Assembly (NCBI GenBank): GCA_964493205.1
Contig: CAZBMJ010000034.1
Coordinates: 1 to 22,950 of the forward strand
Length of the DNA: 22,950 bases
Direction of reading: 5' to 3'
Source of the DNA: CAZBMJ01 sp964493205
Lineage (GTDB): Bacteria; Myxococcota; UBA727; JABDBI01
In this document: piece after piece, positions 7,877 to 15,218 of the stretch
Numbering within the stretch: the stretch's first letter is position 1
How the letters are laid out: each line of letters opens with the position of its first letter
Translations under genes and position numbers: made by a program
The notes under the pieces: model-generated
The model's input: only the letters and a program-made list of their open reading frames with translations
Told to the model about the DNA's origin: nothing
Database searches by the model: none

Positions 7877-8812
7877 CTATTTACCTTTTGTTTCTTTATG
7901 ACCACCAAACTCTGCTCGTAAAGCTGATAAAATTTTATTGGCTACTGAAGAATCTTGCCTTGATCTAAAACGAGCAAATAAAGAATTGGCTAGATTACCA
8001 GCTGGAGTATTTTGCTTTATTGCTTCTATTAAGGCCCATCTGCCTTCTCCTGAATCAGCCACGTTACCACTAAAGCTTGCAAGCTTTTCATCTTTATGCA
8101 AAGCCGAGCTAATTAAGTCAAGCAACCAAGAAGATACCACAGATCCATAGCGCCAAACTTGGGCTATTTCTTTAATATCAAAGTCATAGCGTTGTTCATG
8201 AGCTAAGTGCTCTTTATTAGCATTAACAAGCATTTCAAAGCCTTCTGCGTATGATTGCATCAAGCCATATTCAATGGCATTATGAATCATTTTTACATAA
8301 TGTCCTGCACCACTTTTACCGCAGTATAAAAAACCTTCTGTAGGGTTGCCTAGAGGACTTAGAGACTTAAATATGGGTTTGAGATAATCAAAAGTATGTT
8401 TATTACCACCAATCATTAAACAATAGCCTCGTTCTAGCCCAAATACACCGCCACTTACTCCAACATCCATAAACTCTATGCCCATAGTAGCAAAACTATT
8501 AAATTTTTTAATGGACTCTTCAAAATGACAATTACCACCATCAATAACTATGTCTTCTTTTTTGAGAAGCAATTTAAGTTCATTACAAACTTGCTCTACA
8601 ATAGTATCTGGCAACATTATCCAAACTATTTTTTTAGGTCCTAAACCTTCAGTCATACTCGCTATGCTTTCAAAAGTTTTAATACCATAGCTAGCAGCGG
8701 CTTCTCTGGCACTAAGCAAAGCATCATAAGCAAAAATTTCATGCCCATCCTTAATTAAACGGCGTGACATATTCAAACCCATTTTACCAAGACCAATCAT
8801 CCCTAATCGCAT
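7877..8812 (-). CDS. gnd: 6-phosphogluconate dehydrogenase, short (YqeC/GndA-like) type
   Basis: A 311-residue decarboxylating 6-phosphogluconate dehydrogenase producing ribulose-5-phosphate. N-terminal Rossmann motif 'GLGKMGLNMSRRL' (residues 7-19), substrate motif 'DVGVSGGVFGLERGY', catalytic 'GAGHYVKMIHNAIEYG' with Lys and Asn, and 'DSGEGRWALIEAI' near residue 250. This is the short form (about 300 residues) rather than the ~470-residue E. coli type. Several short-form enzymes prefer NAD+ over NADP+, so NAD+ use is a reasonable inference. Its ATG overlaps the pgi stop by ten bases and its stop abuts zwf. Confidence 0.95.
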   Translation of the reverse strand: MRLGMIGLGKMGLNMSRRLIKDGHEIFAYDALLSAREAAASYGIKTFESIASMTEGLGPKKIVWIMLPDTIVEQVCNELKLLLKKEDIVIDGGNCHFEESIKKFNSFATMGIEFMDVGVSGGVFGLERGYCLMIGGNKHTFDYLKPIFKSLSPLGNPTEGFLYCGKSGAGHYVKMIHNAIEYGLMQSYAEGFEMLVNANKEHLAHEQRYDFDIKEIAQVWRYGSVVSSWLLDLISSALHKDEKLASFSGNVADSGEGRWALIEAIKQNTPAGNLANSLFARFRSRQDSSVANKILSALRAEFGGHKETKGK

Positions 8813-10263
8813 ATATTTTTTATCCTATAAATTAAATCAGCAAAACCTTGATTTGATAAAATATCTATCCATACAATATTTTTGCCTTTTTGAGATAAAG
8901 CCATAAAATCACCCATAGCTTGACTAAAATGAGCTTTAGCAAAAGAAAATTTATTATTGAGCATCAAATCTTGTTCATAGAAAGAAGTTAACAATATAAA
9001 ATGAGAATTATTGCCTCCCCCTTTAAATAATTGCCCCGTGCTATGTAAATATCGTGGACCAGTTTGACACAAAACTTCTGCTTTAGTATTTGTTAAAGAT
9101 TTTTTTAAGTCTAGCAAAAACTCTTTATTACCTTCATGTAAAAAAGATAAAATGGCACAATAATCACTAGATTTAATTGGTTTAATAAAATCGTGTAAAT
9201 TTAAGTTATTGCTTGAATATATTTTTAAATTATCTTCAATAAAGTGGGCTTTTAAATTATCTTGCCCATCACTTAAAGCTTTTTTAGCTAAAATTTTACT
9301 AAGTTCCACGTCAGGCTGATCAAATGGATTTATGCCAAGTATAATTCCTGCCACACTCACTGCTATTTGCCATAAGAACATATGTGCCATAAGTTCTTGT
9401 TTATTTTGTAGGTTTAGAACTATGCTTGAGCTAGTATCCTGAGCATTACTAATCTTTTCGCCATGAAGCTCAATAAAACAATGCATGACATCAGGTTTTT
9501 CTATAAAATCATCAGATACTACAGGCACAATTCCCAAACCTTGTTTACCTAATGATTCAGCAATAAGTTGTTCAAGCCACATGCCAAAAGGTTTTAGGCT
9601 TTTTGATACATAGATTTTAAGTTTATCACAACCTAATTTCGCGTTAGTTCCTAAAAAAGTACCCAGTAAAAAACCTGGATTATCTTTAGGCAAAACACTT
9701 GGGGCACATTCATTGACCATAGTGACAGCATGTTGCAAAAGCGTTTTAGCATCATGCCCCATAAGTAATAAGGGCACTAGCCCAAATACTGAACAGGCAG
9801 AAAATCTGCCCCCAATATTGGGCTTACCAAAAACACTTAATAAAAACCCTTTTTCCATTGATTCTTGTTCAAGAGAAGTTACTGGATCAGTAATAGCCAA
9901 AAAATGTTTATAAATATCTTTAACATTAGCTTTTTGCATTTCTTCTATAAAATAATTGTATAAAACATTGGGTTCAAGGCTTGAACCTGACTTAGAAGAA
10001 ACAATAAACAGCGTATTTTTAATATCTATTTGAGCTTGTATAGTGAGTATTTCGTGAGGATGAATGGAATCAAGTACAAAAAATTTAGGGTAATTAGAAT
10101 TCTTTTCAAACACTTCATTAAAAACATAAGGAGCAAGACTTGAGCCTCCCATGCCTAATAAAACTACATGGCTAAAATTATGAGCTAGTACTTCTTTAAT
10201 TTTAATTATCAAATTATCAAGATTTTCTAGCATACTTTGTGGTTCAAATAGCCAATCCATCAT
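8803..10263 (-). CDS. pgi: glucose-6-phosphate isomerase (Pgi part of a split Tal-Pgi)
   Basis: Interconverts glucose-6-phosphate and fructose-6-phosphate. From ATG 10263 it encodes 486 residues resembling the isomerase half of bifunctional transaldolase/Pgi proteins: 'VVLLGMGGSSLAP', 'TLFIVSSKSGSSLEPN' (sugar isomerase fold) and, near the C-terminus, 'GPRYLHSTGQLFKGG'. No ribosome site precedes this ATG, and the same frame stays open upstream to 10398 and encodes family-like sequence (see entry 10264-10380), so the true N-terminus is almost certainly missing from this start. The reading frame overlaps gnd by ten bases. It may be expressed as a fusion with tal by frameshifting, or independently and shortened. 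Confidence 0.9.
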   Translation of the reverse strand: MMDWLFEPQSMLENLDNLIIKIKEVLAHNFSHVVLLGMGGSSLAPYVFNEVFEKNSNYPKFFVLDSIHPHEILTIQAQIDIKNTLFIVSSKSGSSLEPNVLYNYFIEEMQKANVKDIYKHFLAITDPVTSLEQESMEKGFLLSVFGKPNIGGRFSACSVFGLVPLLLMGHDAKTLLQHAVTMVNECAPSVLPKDNPGFLLGTFLGTNAKLGCDKLKIYVSKSLKPFGMWLEQLIAESLGKQGLGIVPVVSDDFIEKPDVMHCFIELHGEKISNAQDTSSSIVLNLQNKQELMAHMFLWQIAVSVAGIILGINPFDQPDVELSKILAKKALSDGQDNLKAHFIEDNLKIYSSNNLNLHDFIKPIKSSDYCAILSFLHEGNKEFLLDLKKSLTNTKAEVLCQTGPRYLHSTGQLFKGGGNNSHFILLTSFYEQDLMLNNKFSFAKAHFSQAMGDFMALSQKGKNIVWIDILSNQGFADLIYRIKNICD

Positions 10264-10380
10264 GAGGTTTTTATAACCAAATAAAGATTCATCTTTTGAC
10301 CACAGTCTAAAAACAGCCTTTTGATGGGTAAAATCATCAAGCTGTGTTAAATAAAGCTCATTATTTAGTTTTTTTTTTGA
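10264..10380 (-). other. poly-A frameshift site and in-frame 5' extension of pgi
   Basis: On the minus strand tal ends CAA AAA AAA AAC TAA, containing ten consecutive A (plus-strand T at 10369-10378). In the -1 frame, reading continues through the tal stop with no stop codon into pgi, encoding among others 'LTQLDDFTHQKAVFRLWSKD', which resembles the start of the Pgi domain in fused Tal-Pgi proteins ('RLWakD.slw...WL'). Between the A-run and ATG 10263 the pgi frame has no ATG, GTG or TTG. One extra A, by slippage of polymerase or a -1 ribosomal shift, would make a single Tal-Pgi protein. An assembly error in the homopolymer is the main alternative. Confidence 0.7.
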
Positions 10381-11453
10381 AGGCTTAAGGCCTTGAGTTT
10401 AACTGATTCTAATAAGTTCATAAATGCCTTTTTAAAAATATCTAAGCCTTCGTCTAATAACTCGTCGGTTATACGATCAATATTTATGCCTTGTTTTTCT
10501 AAATCTTTAAAAAAATCTACTATTTTTTCACTATCATCAAGCACACTCATGCAAGCGCTACCTTTTTGCATAAAGATTTTCAAAGTACTTGGAGGAATAG
10601 TATTTACAGTATGTTTGCCTATTAAGTTTTGTACGTACAAAAGGTCATCATACTCAGGATTTTTAGTAGAAGTGCTTGCCCACAAAAGTCTTTGGGGATT
10701 AAGGCCCTTGTTTAATAATTCTTTAATTTCAGTTTGGTCATAAAAATTCATAAACTCTAAATAAGCTTTTTTAGCGTTCATTAAGGCAAGCTTACCTTTG
10801 GTTTTTATAAATTTATCAGCCTTAGTATCAATACGACTTAAAAAAAAGCTTGCTACACTGTTAATATGAGCAATTTCTAAGCCTTTTTTAACCCTTTCTT
10901 TAATAGCATCTATATAGGCTTTGTTAGCATTTTTATAGGCTTCTACGCTAAACAATAACGTCACATTTACGTTCATGCCCAATAAAATTAGTTCATAAAT
11001 AACTTTCATACCTTCTGGTGTTGCTGGTACTTTGATCATTAAATTTTTTCTATTGATACTTTTATGTAATTTTTTTGCTTCTGCTACACTACCTGCAACA
11101 TCAAAAGCTAAGCTTGGATCAAGTTCTAAGCTTACAAACCCATCAGTCTTATTAGTTTGTTCATAAACATGAGCAAATTTGTCACAAGCTTTTTTAATAT
11201 CATCTATGGCTAGAGCTTCATAAATAAGCTTAGGATCAATACAGCCCTGCTCTTTTAGAGCTAAAATATTGTCATCATAGTCATTGGTTTTACTAATAGC
11301 CTGTTCAAAAATAGCTGGATTAGAAGTAAGCCCCATTAAACCATCTTCTATAAGCTCATCAAGCTCACCAGAAGTAAGTAACTTAGAAGAAATAAAATCC
11401 AGCCATAAAGACTGACCCAAATTTTTTACATCGATCAAAAGATTATTTTTCAT
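10365..11453 (-). CDS. tal: transaldolase (Tal part of a split Tal-Pgi)
   Basis: Transfers a three-carbon unit between sedoheptulose-7-phosphate and glyceraldehyde-3-phosphate in the non-oxidative pentose-phosphate pathway. Numbered from ATG 11453: 'LGQSLWLDFISSKLLTSGEL' at about 12-31, 'GLTSNPAIFEQAI' at about 41-53 and the Schiff-base lysine in 'MIKVPATPEG' (about Lys141). The ATG at 11453 is preferred because homology starts there and it lies 22 bases after the rpiB stop; the longer TTG-started version (11489) overlaps rpiB. At 362 residues it matches the transaldolase half of bifunctional Tal-Pgi enzymes. The 3' end carries the A10 run discussed in the entry for 10264-10380. Confidence 0.94.
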   Translation of the reverse strand: MKNNLLIDVKNLGQSLWLDFISSKLLTSGELDELIEDGLMGLTSNPAIFEQAISKTNDYDDNILALKEQGCIDPKLIYEALAIDDIKKACDKFAHVYEQTNKTDGFVSLELDPSLAFDVAGSVAEAKKLHKSINRKNLMIKVPATPEGMKVIYELILLGMNVNVTLLFSVEAYKNANKAYIDAIKERVKKGLEIAHINSVASFFLSRIDTKADKFIKTKGKLALMNAKKAYLEFMNFYDQTEIKELLNKGLNPQRLLWASTSTKNPEYDDLLYVQNLIGKHTVNTIPPSTLKIFMQKGSACMSVLDDSEKIVDFFKDLEKQGINIDRITDELLDEGLDIFKKAFMNLLESVKLKALSLQKKN

Positions 11454-11475
11454 GCAAGCATATGTAAGATAAATA

Positions 11476-11910
11476 TTATTTTTTCTCAAGTGCTAATATT
11501 TTATTTAATCGCCTTACGTGTCGCTCTTCTTGTGAAAATTGTGCTTCCATAAAAGCTTTAGCAATATTTAGTGCTAAGCTTTTATCAATAACTCGGCCGC
11601 CTAAGACTAAAATATTCATATCATCATGCTCAACGCCTTGTTTGGCCGAATAAAGATCATGGCATACACTTGCACGAGCACCTCTAATCTTATTGGCTGC
11701 AATGCTAGCACCTACGCCACTACCACAAATCATAATGCCTTTTACATGGCCACTTACTACATGTCTGGCTAAGTCTGCTGCATAATCAGGATAATCAACA
11801 GGATCAGCATTATCACAGCCCAAATCTTGCCACTCAACACTTTTAATATTCGCTTTTAAATAAGCTTTTAACTCAAAACCTGCATGATCACTGGCTATAT
11901 ATAATTTCAT
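11476..11910 (-). CDS. rpiB: ribose-5-phosphate isomerase B
   Basis: Interconverts ribose-5-phosphate and ribulose-5-phosphate (EC 5.3.1.6). 144 residues of the RpiB/LacAB family: 'IASDHAG' at 5-11, catalytic Cys62 in 'ICGSGVGASIAANK', 'CHD' at 83-85 with the phosphate-binding His, and 'NILVLGGR' at about 99-106. The absence of a LacA/LacB pair and the pentose-phosphate neighbours favour RpiB. A clear AAGG ribosome site precedes the ATG. It begins 16 bases after the upstream lipoprotein gene, so the operon may start further up. Confidence 0.95.
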   Translation of the reverse strand: MKLYIASDHAGFELKAYLKANIKSVEWQDLGCDNADPVDYPDYAADLARHVVSGHVKGIMICGSGVGASIAANKIRGARASVCHDLYSAKQGVEHDDMNILVLGGRVIDKSLALNIAKAFMEAQFSQEERHVRRLNKILALEKK

Positions 11911-11926
11911 AATTGGCCTTTTAAAA

Positions 11927-13390
11927 CTAATCTTCCATAAAATCTTTTATAATCTCTTGGGCTTCATGCCTCATGGCTGCAAAGCTATTTTTGGTCTTGA
12001 TTTCTTCTGCTATGAGTAAAGCTTTTTTACGTATTTCTTCTATAGCTAAATCAGAATAAGTATTAAGTAAATAAGAAATAAGACTTTTAGCAAAATTATT
12101 TAATGCACCAATTTTTTTTGATTTATAATAAATAATATTATTATTTATTATTTCTATATCAATAATACTCTTTAAAATTTTAACTAATTCAGCATTTTTG
12201 TTGCTAAAAAAAGCAAATTTTTTTCCTAATTCGTCTCTAAAGTCAAACTGTTCTTTTTCAGTCACACTCACATAAGCTTTTGGATCTTTCAATTTTTTTA
12301 ATATACTAAATACTTTATTACTTTCAAAATATTCTCCTTCAAATATTATTCCTAAAAAACTTGAAAAATTTATACTTATTTGGAATTTACTTAACTCTTC
12401 TTTGGCATACTCTTTATCAATAAATTTTTCTATTAACTCCACAGTATCTACTTTATTGTTTTCATGGTCTATAAGTTTTAATGAAATTACATAGTCTTCT
12501 GGATCTGATTTTTTTTTCAGTTCTTTTTTTATTTTTTTCAAATAGTCTTTGCCAAGTGGGATTCTATCTATTTCTAAATTATTAAGCTCTTCTTCCCTCA
12601 TATGAGGATTGCTCTTAAGTAGTGCTGCTAAATTAGGAAGAACTAAAGCTTTTTCAAACACTTCTAACATAAGTTTATAAGCGATTTTTTCATTGATTAC
12701 ATCAGCAACAATTTCCTTCTTACCTAAGTAATTTATTTTTATTTGTTCAGCCTTAGCACCATTTTTTAAGGGACTAACAATAGATGAGTCTAGCTTAAGA
12801 TATTGAGCTTGCTCTAATTTGGTTTTTTTTAAAACATTATAGGTTTCTAAAGTAGTAACTTTATTCTTAAAAGAAAGATAATAAAGTAATTTATTTATTT
12901 GTTTTATGTCATTTTCTAAATATTCATAATTTTCTAATGGTGTTTTAAAAATATCTAAGGTATTACTTATTTCTTTATTAACACTTTCTTTAAATTTTTT
13001 CTCATCAAAAGTTTTTAAAAAGCTAATCTGCTGAAAAATATCTTTTTTTTCTTCAGCGTCTTCTATAGTGTTTAAATAAGTATCTAATATTATTTTGGCT
13101 TGAGCAAAATCAATATTTTTAACAAAATAATCGGTTAATATTTCTTTAGTTTTCTGCTTTTTATCCTCTGTTAATGATGAAAAAGACTTTTTCTGATGGT
13201 TATTTTGACTAAAAGCTTTTAGTTGATTAAGAGATGCTTCATCAAGAGGATTAGTAGGCTTAACAGAAAAATTAGATATAGGTGGTGCAAATGTAGAATT
13301 AGCACCATATGGGTTACTAGATACTATAGGCGTACAAGCATTTAGACTTATTATTAGCAAAAATAAACTTTTATGTACTAACCTTTTCAT
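11927..13390 (-). CDS. hypothetical lipoprotein
   Basis: A 487-residue protein I do not recognise. It begins with a typical lipoprotein signal: basic 'MKRLVHK', a hydrophobic stretch and a lipobox 'LNAC' with the Cys near residue 19, followed by a Pro/Ser/Asn-rich linker. The remainder is rich in Lys, Glu, Leu and Ile with few Gly, and looks mostly alpha-helical. No enzyme motif is visible. It lies between a secreted protein gene (32 bases upstream) and rpiB (16 bases downstream) on the same strand, so it is probably in the same transcript, though nothing links it to sugar metabolism. Confidence 0.75.
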   Translation of the reverse strand: MKRLVHKSLFLLIISLNACTPIVSSNPYGANSTFAPPISNFSVKPTNPLDEASLNQLKAFSQNNHQKKSFSSLTEDKKQKTKEILTDYFVKNIDFAQAKIILDTYLNTIEDAEEKKDIFQQISFLKTFDEKKFKESVNKEISNTLDIFKTPLENYEYLENDIKQINKLLYYLSFKNKVTTLETYNVLKKTKLEQAQYLKLDSSIVSPLKNGAKAEQIKINYLGKKEIVADVINEKIAYKLMLEVFEKALVLPNLAALLKSNPHMREEELNNLEIDRIPLGKDYLKKIKKELKKKSDPEDYVISLKLIDHENNKVDTVELIEKFIDKEYAKEELSKFQISINFSSFLGIIFEGEYFESNKVFSILKKLKDPKAYVSVTEKEQFDFRDELGKKFAFFSNKNAELVKILKSIIDIEIINNNIIYYKSKKIGALNNFAKSLISYLLNTYSDLAIEEIRKKALLIAEEIKTKNSFAAMRHEAQEIIKDFMED

Positions 13391-13422
13391 CTAATATCTC
13401 GGGAGTAAAAGGCATGCAGTAG

Positions 13423-14460
13423 TTACAGCGATTCACCAAGTAAAAGATATTTCCCATTTTGACAACTAAGTATTTTTAACAAAGGAGACGTAAAAGCATA
13501 TTTTTTTTCAACTTCTGCTTCATTAGTTAGGACAACACAATAATATTTATCTTTTGAAGTCTTTAGCGTGCTTATTCCTTCATAATAAAAAATTTTAGGA
13601 ACCTTTTTTCCAGCCAAAGAATGAGTTAAAATACAGACTCTATCTAGGACAGCATCATAAGACATATCAATATAATTTGAATCTTTTAAATCATAAAAAA
13701 GCGTTTTACTTCCATTTTTATCAATTTTATATACTTTTTCATCTTCTACAACCAATGTCTCGCCATCTATGAAGTATTTTAAACATTTATCAAAGTTTAA
13801 ATCTTTTCCATTAAATTCATTAATTTTTTCAATTTTATTTTCATTATGTATAATACTATATAGCTCATAACTTACTGCTGAAAGCTTATCTCGTTTTCCT
13901 AAACTGATTACAGTGTCTTTTGTTAGATTTTCCGAACCTTCTTGTTTAACATTAGTGTTTTTTGAAAGATTTAGATTTCCTGAACCTTCTTGTTCAACAG
14001 GAGTGTCTTCCTCCTCTGTATCAGAACTAGAGTCTGAAACAAAATCTGGTGGTGGTAAGGCTTCTGAAGCTTTTTCATACGGAACTTTTGAGTTGTTAAT
14101 TTCTTTTAAGTGCTTTTTTAATTTTTTTAAAACCATTCTTGTTACATAAATATTATGATTCTTGTTCAATTTTTTATACTGCAAACATATTTGTTTATTT
14201 TCTGTATTCACAATATAACCAGATGTATGTTTTGTATCCTTTCTTTTATTACGTTGAATTTTTAATTCATTTTTAAGCTCTGAGGAAATTTCAAAAACAA
14301 ATTGGTCTTTTGGCCCTTCTTTCTCAGTATTCAAGTCTTTTATAATCTCATAAAGCTCATTGATATTTGTAAAGAGACCTTTTATTAGTATTTCTTTCGA
14401 TAAACCAATTTTAGAATACAAAGTAAAAACAATAAATATACATAGTAAAAACTTATTCAT
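13423..14460 (-). CDS. hypothetical secreted protein with acidic linker
   Basis: A 345-residue protein with a Sec-type signal peptide (Lys then a hydrophobic run to about residue 21) and no lipobox. The N-terminal part (about 25-125) is Lys-rich. A disordered, acidic linker with 'ALPPPDFVSDSSSDTEEED' follows at about 134-152. Two near-identical units 'PVEQEGSGNL' and 'NVKQEGSENL' lie 16 residues apart (about 154-179). The C-terminal half is strand-like with aromatic repeats such as 'KVYKIDKNGSKTLFYDL', loosely reminiscent of a beta-propeller. AAGGA precedes the ATG. I do not recognise the family; a role outside the cytoplasm is the only supported inference. Confidence 0.72.
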   Translation of the reverse strand: MNKFLLCIFIVFTLYSKIGLSKEILIKGLFTNINELYEIIKDLNTEKEGPKDQFVFEISSELKNELKIQRNKRKDTKHTSGYIVNTENKQICLQYKKLNKNHNIYVTRMVLKKLKKHLKEINNSKVPYEKASEALPPPDFVSDSSSDTEEEDTPVEQEGSGNLNLSKNTNVKQEGSENLTKDTVISLGKRDKLSAVSYELYSIIHNENKIEKINEFNGKDLNFDKCLKYFIDGETLVVEDEKVYKIDKNGSKTLFYDLKDSNYIDMSYDAVLDRVCILTHSLAGKKVPKIFYYEGISTLKTSKDKYYCVVLTNEAEVEKKYAFTSPLLKILSCQNGKYLLLGESL

Positions 14461-14551
14461 AAATTCCTTTTTGATAAAAAAATCAACGCACTATAACTAA
14501 ATAACAAAAAAAATGAAAGATAGTTTAATTAAATTATTTAATATTTAAAAG

Positions 14552-14811
14552 CTAAGACTGAGCAACAAAGTCATCCCACATAGTTTTAAAATTTTTATTT
14601 TTCTCAAGAAGCTCCTTAAGACTACCCTCATCAATAACGCGATCAAAAAGCTTAAGTAAATTCATTTTGTGAATTGAGGCAATAATGCTTTTATCGCTAA
14701 AAGCTTCCCAAATGTTTAGGAAGTTGTTTAATTATAGTATCAAAAGCAGCTAACTTAGCTGCCTGCAAAACTACCTCATCGTCATAATCAATATGCCAAG
14801 TATAATATTTT
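14552..14811 (-). pseudogene. truncated copy of the downstream ABC transporter gene
   Basis: This stretch matches the 3' part of the intact transporter gene (15219 to about 15660) nearly base for base, including the stop codon and the C-terminal 'KNKNFKTMWDDFVA'. Relative to the intact gene it lacks 24 bases (8 codons) near the end and about 167 bases in the middle, which removes the signature and Walker B motifs and shifts the frame. Upstream of 14811 the similarity ends. A 58-codon open frame (14697-14873) joins unrelated sequence to the transporter-like 'DYDDEVVLQAAKLAAFDTI' and stops after the deletion point; it is unlikely to be functional. Confidence 0.85.
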
Positions 14812-14859
14812 AATGTGTCAGAGCTAGAGGTTTCTTTAGAAGAATTCTGATTATTCATA

Positions 14860-15116
14860 TCAATCAAACCCATTTATTAATGGCGTTAGCAAAAATGATT
14901 CTATGCTTATTCCTTGTGCGCCTACAAGCAATGCTCGTGCATGAGGATAATGAGATAAAAATTTATCAATTCCAGGTAAAGCAGTTTTTTGCATATTGCT
15001 TTTTACTTCAACACATCTACTAAAACCTGTACAAATTTTCTATTTTCTTGGAGTCTTTCCAGCAAAATATTGGATATTTTTCTGCAAAATACTATATTTT
15101 TCATAATGATAGCCAT
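14860..15116 (-). pseudogene. remnant of a DUF4143-type AAA+ ATPase gene with large internal deletion
   Basis: On the minus strand, ATG 15116 opens a 37-codon frame with 'ISNILLERLQENRKFVQVLV', resembling the N-terminus just before the P-loop of DUF4143 ATPases. It runs directly, out of frame, into 'RCVEVKSNMQKTALPGIDKF' and 'ARALLVGAQGISIESFLLTP', ending at TGA 14860-14862, which is the usual C-terminal segment of the same family (ExK nuclease-like strand and tail). The P-loop, Walker B and most of the protein are gone. It belongs to the same broad family as the intact gene at 17171-18295 but is not a copy of it. Confidence 0.65.
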
Positions 15117-15121
15117 TTAAT

Positions 15122-15163
15122 ATTGAGTAAAATTGCTCAATGCATTGAGTAATTTTACTCAAT
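15122..15163. repeat. 42-bp near-perfect palindrome upstream of the ATPase remnant
   Basis: The sequence is its own reverse complement apart from one pair; each half reads ATTGAGTAAAATTnCTCAAT. Each half is itself partly inverted, as TTGAGTAA...TTACTCAA. It lies six bases before ATG 15116 of the ATPase remnant. A further partial copy (GAGTAAAAT) follows at 15170-15178. An operator for the former gene, or a mobile palindrome, would both fit. Confidence 0.85.
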
Positions 15164-15218
15164 GTGATGAGTAAAATCAAGAATAATAATAATTTTTTAT
15201 ATAAACTAGACTCATAGC

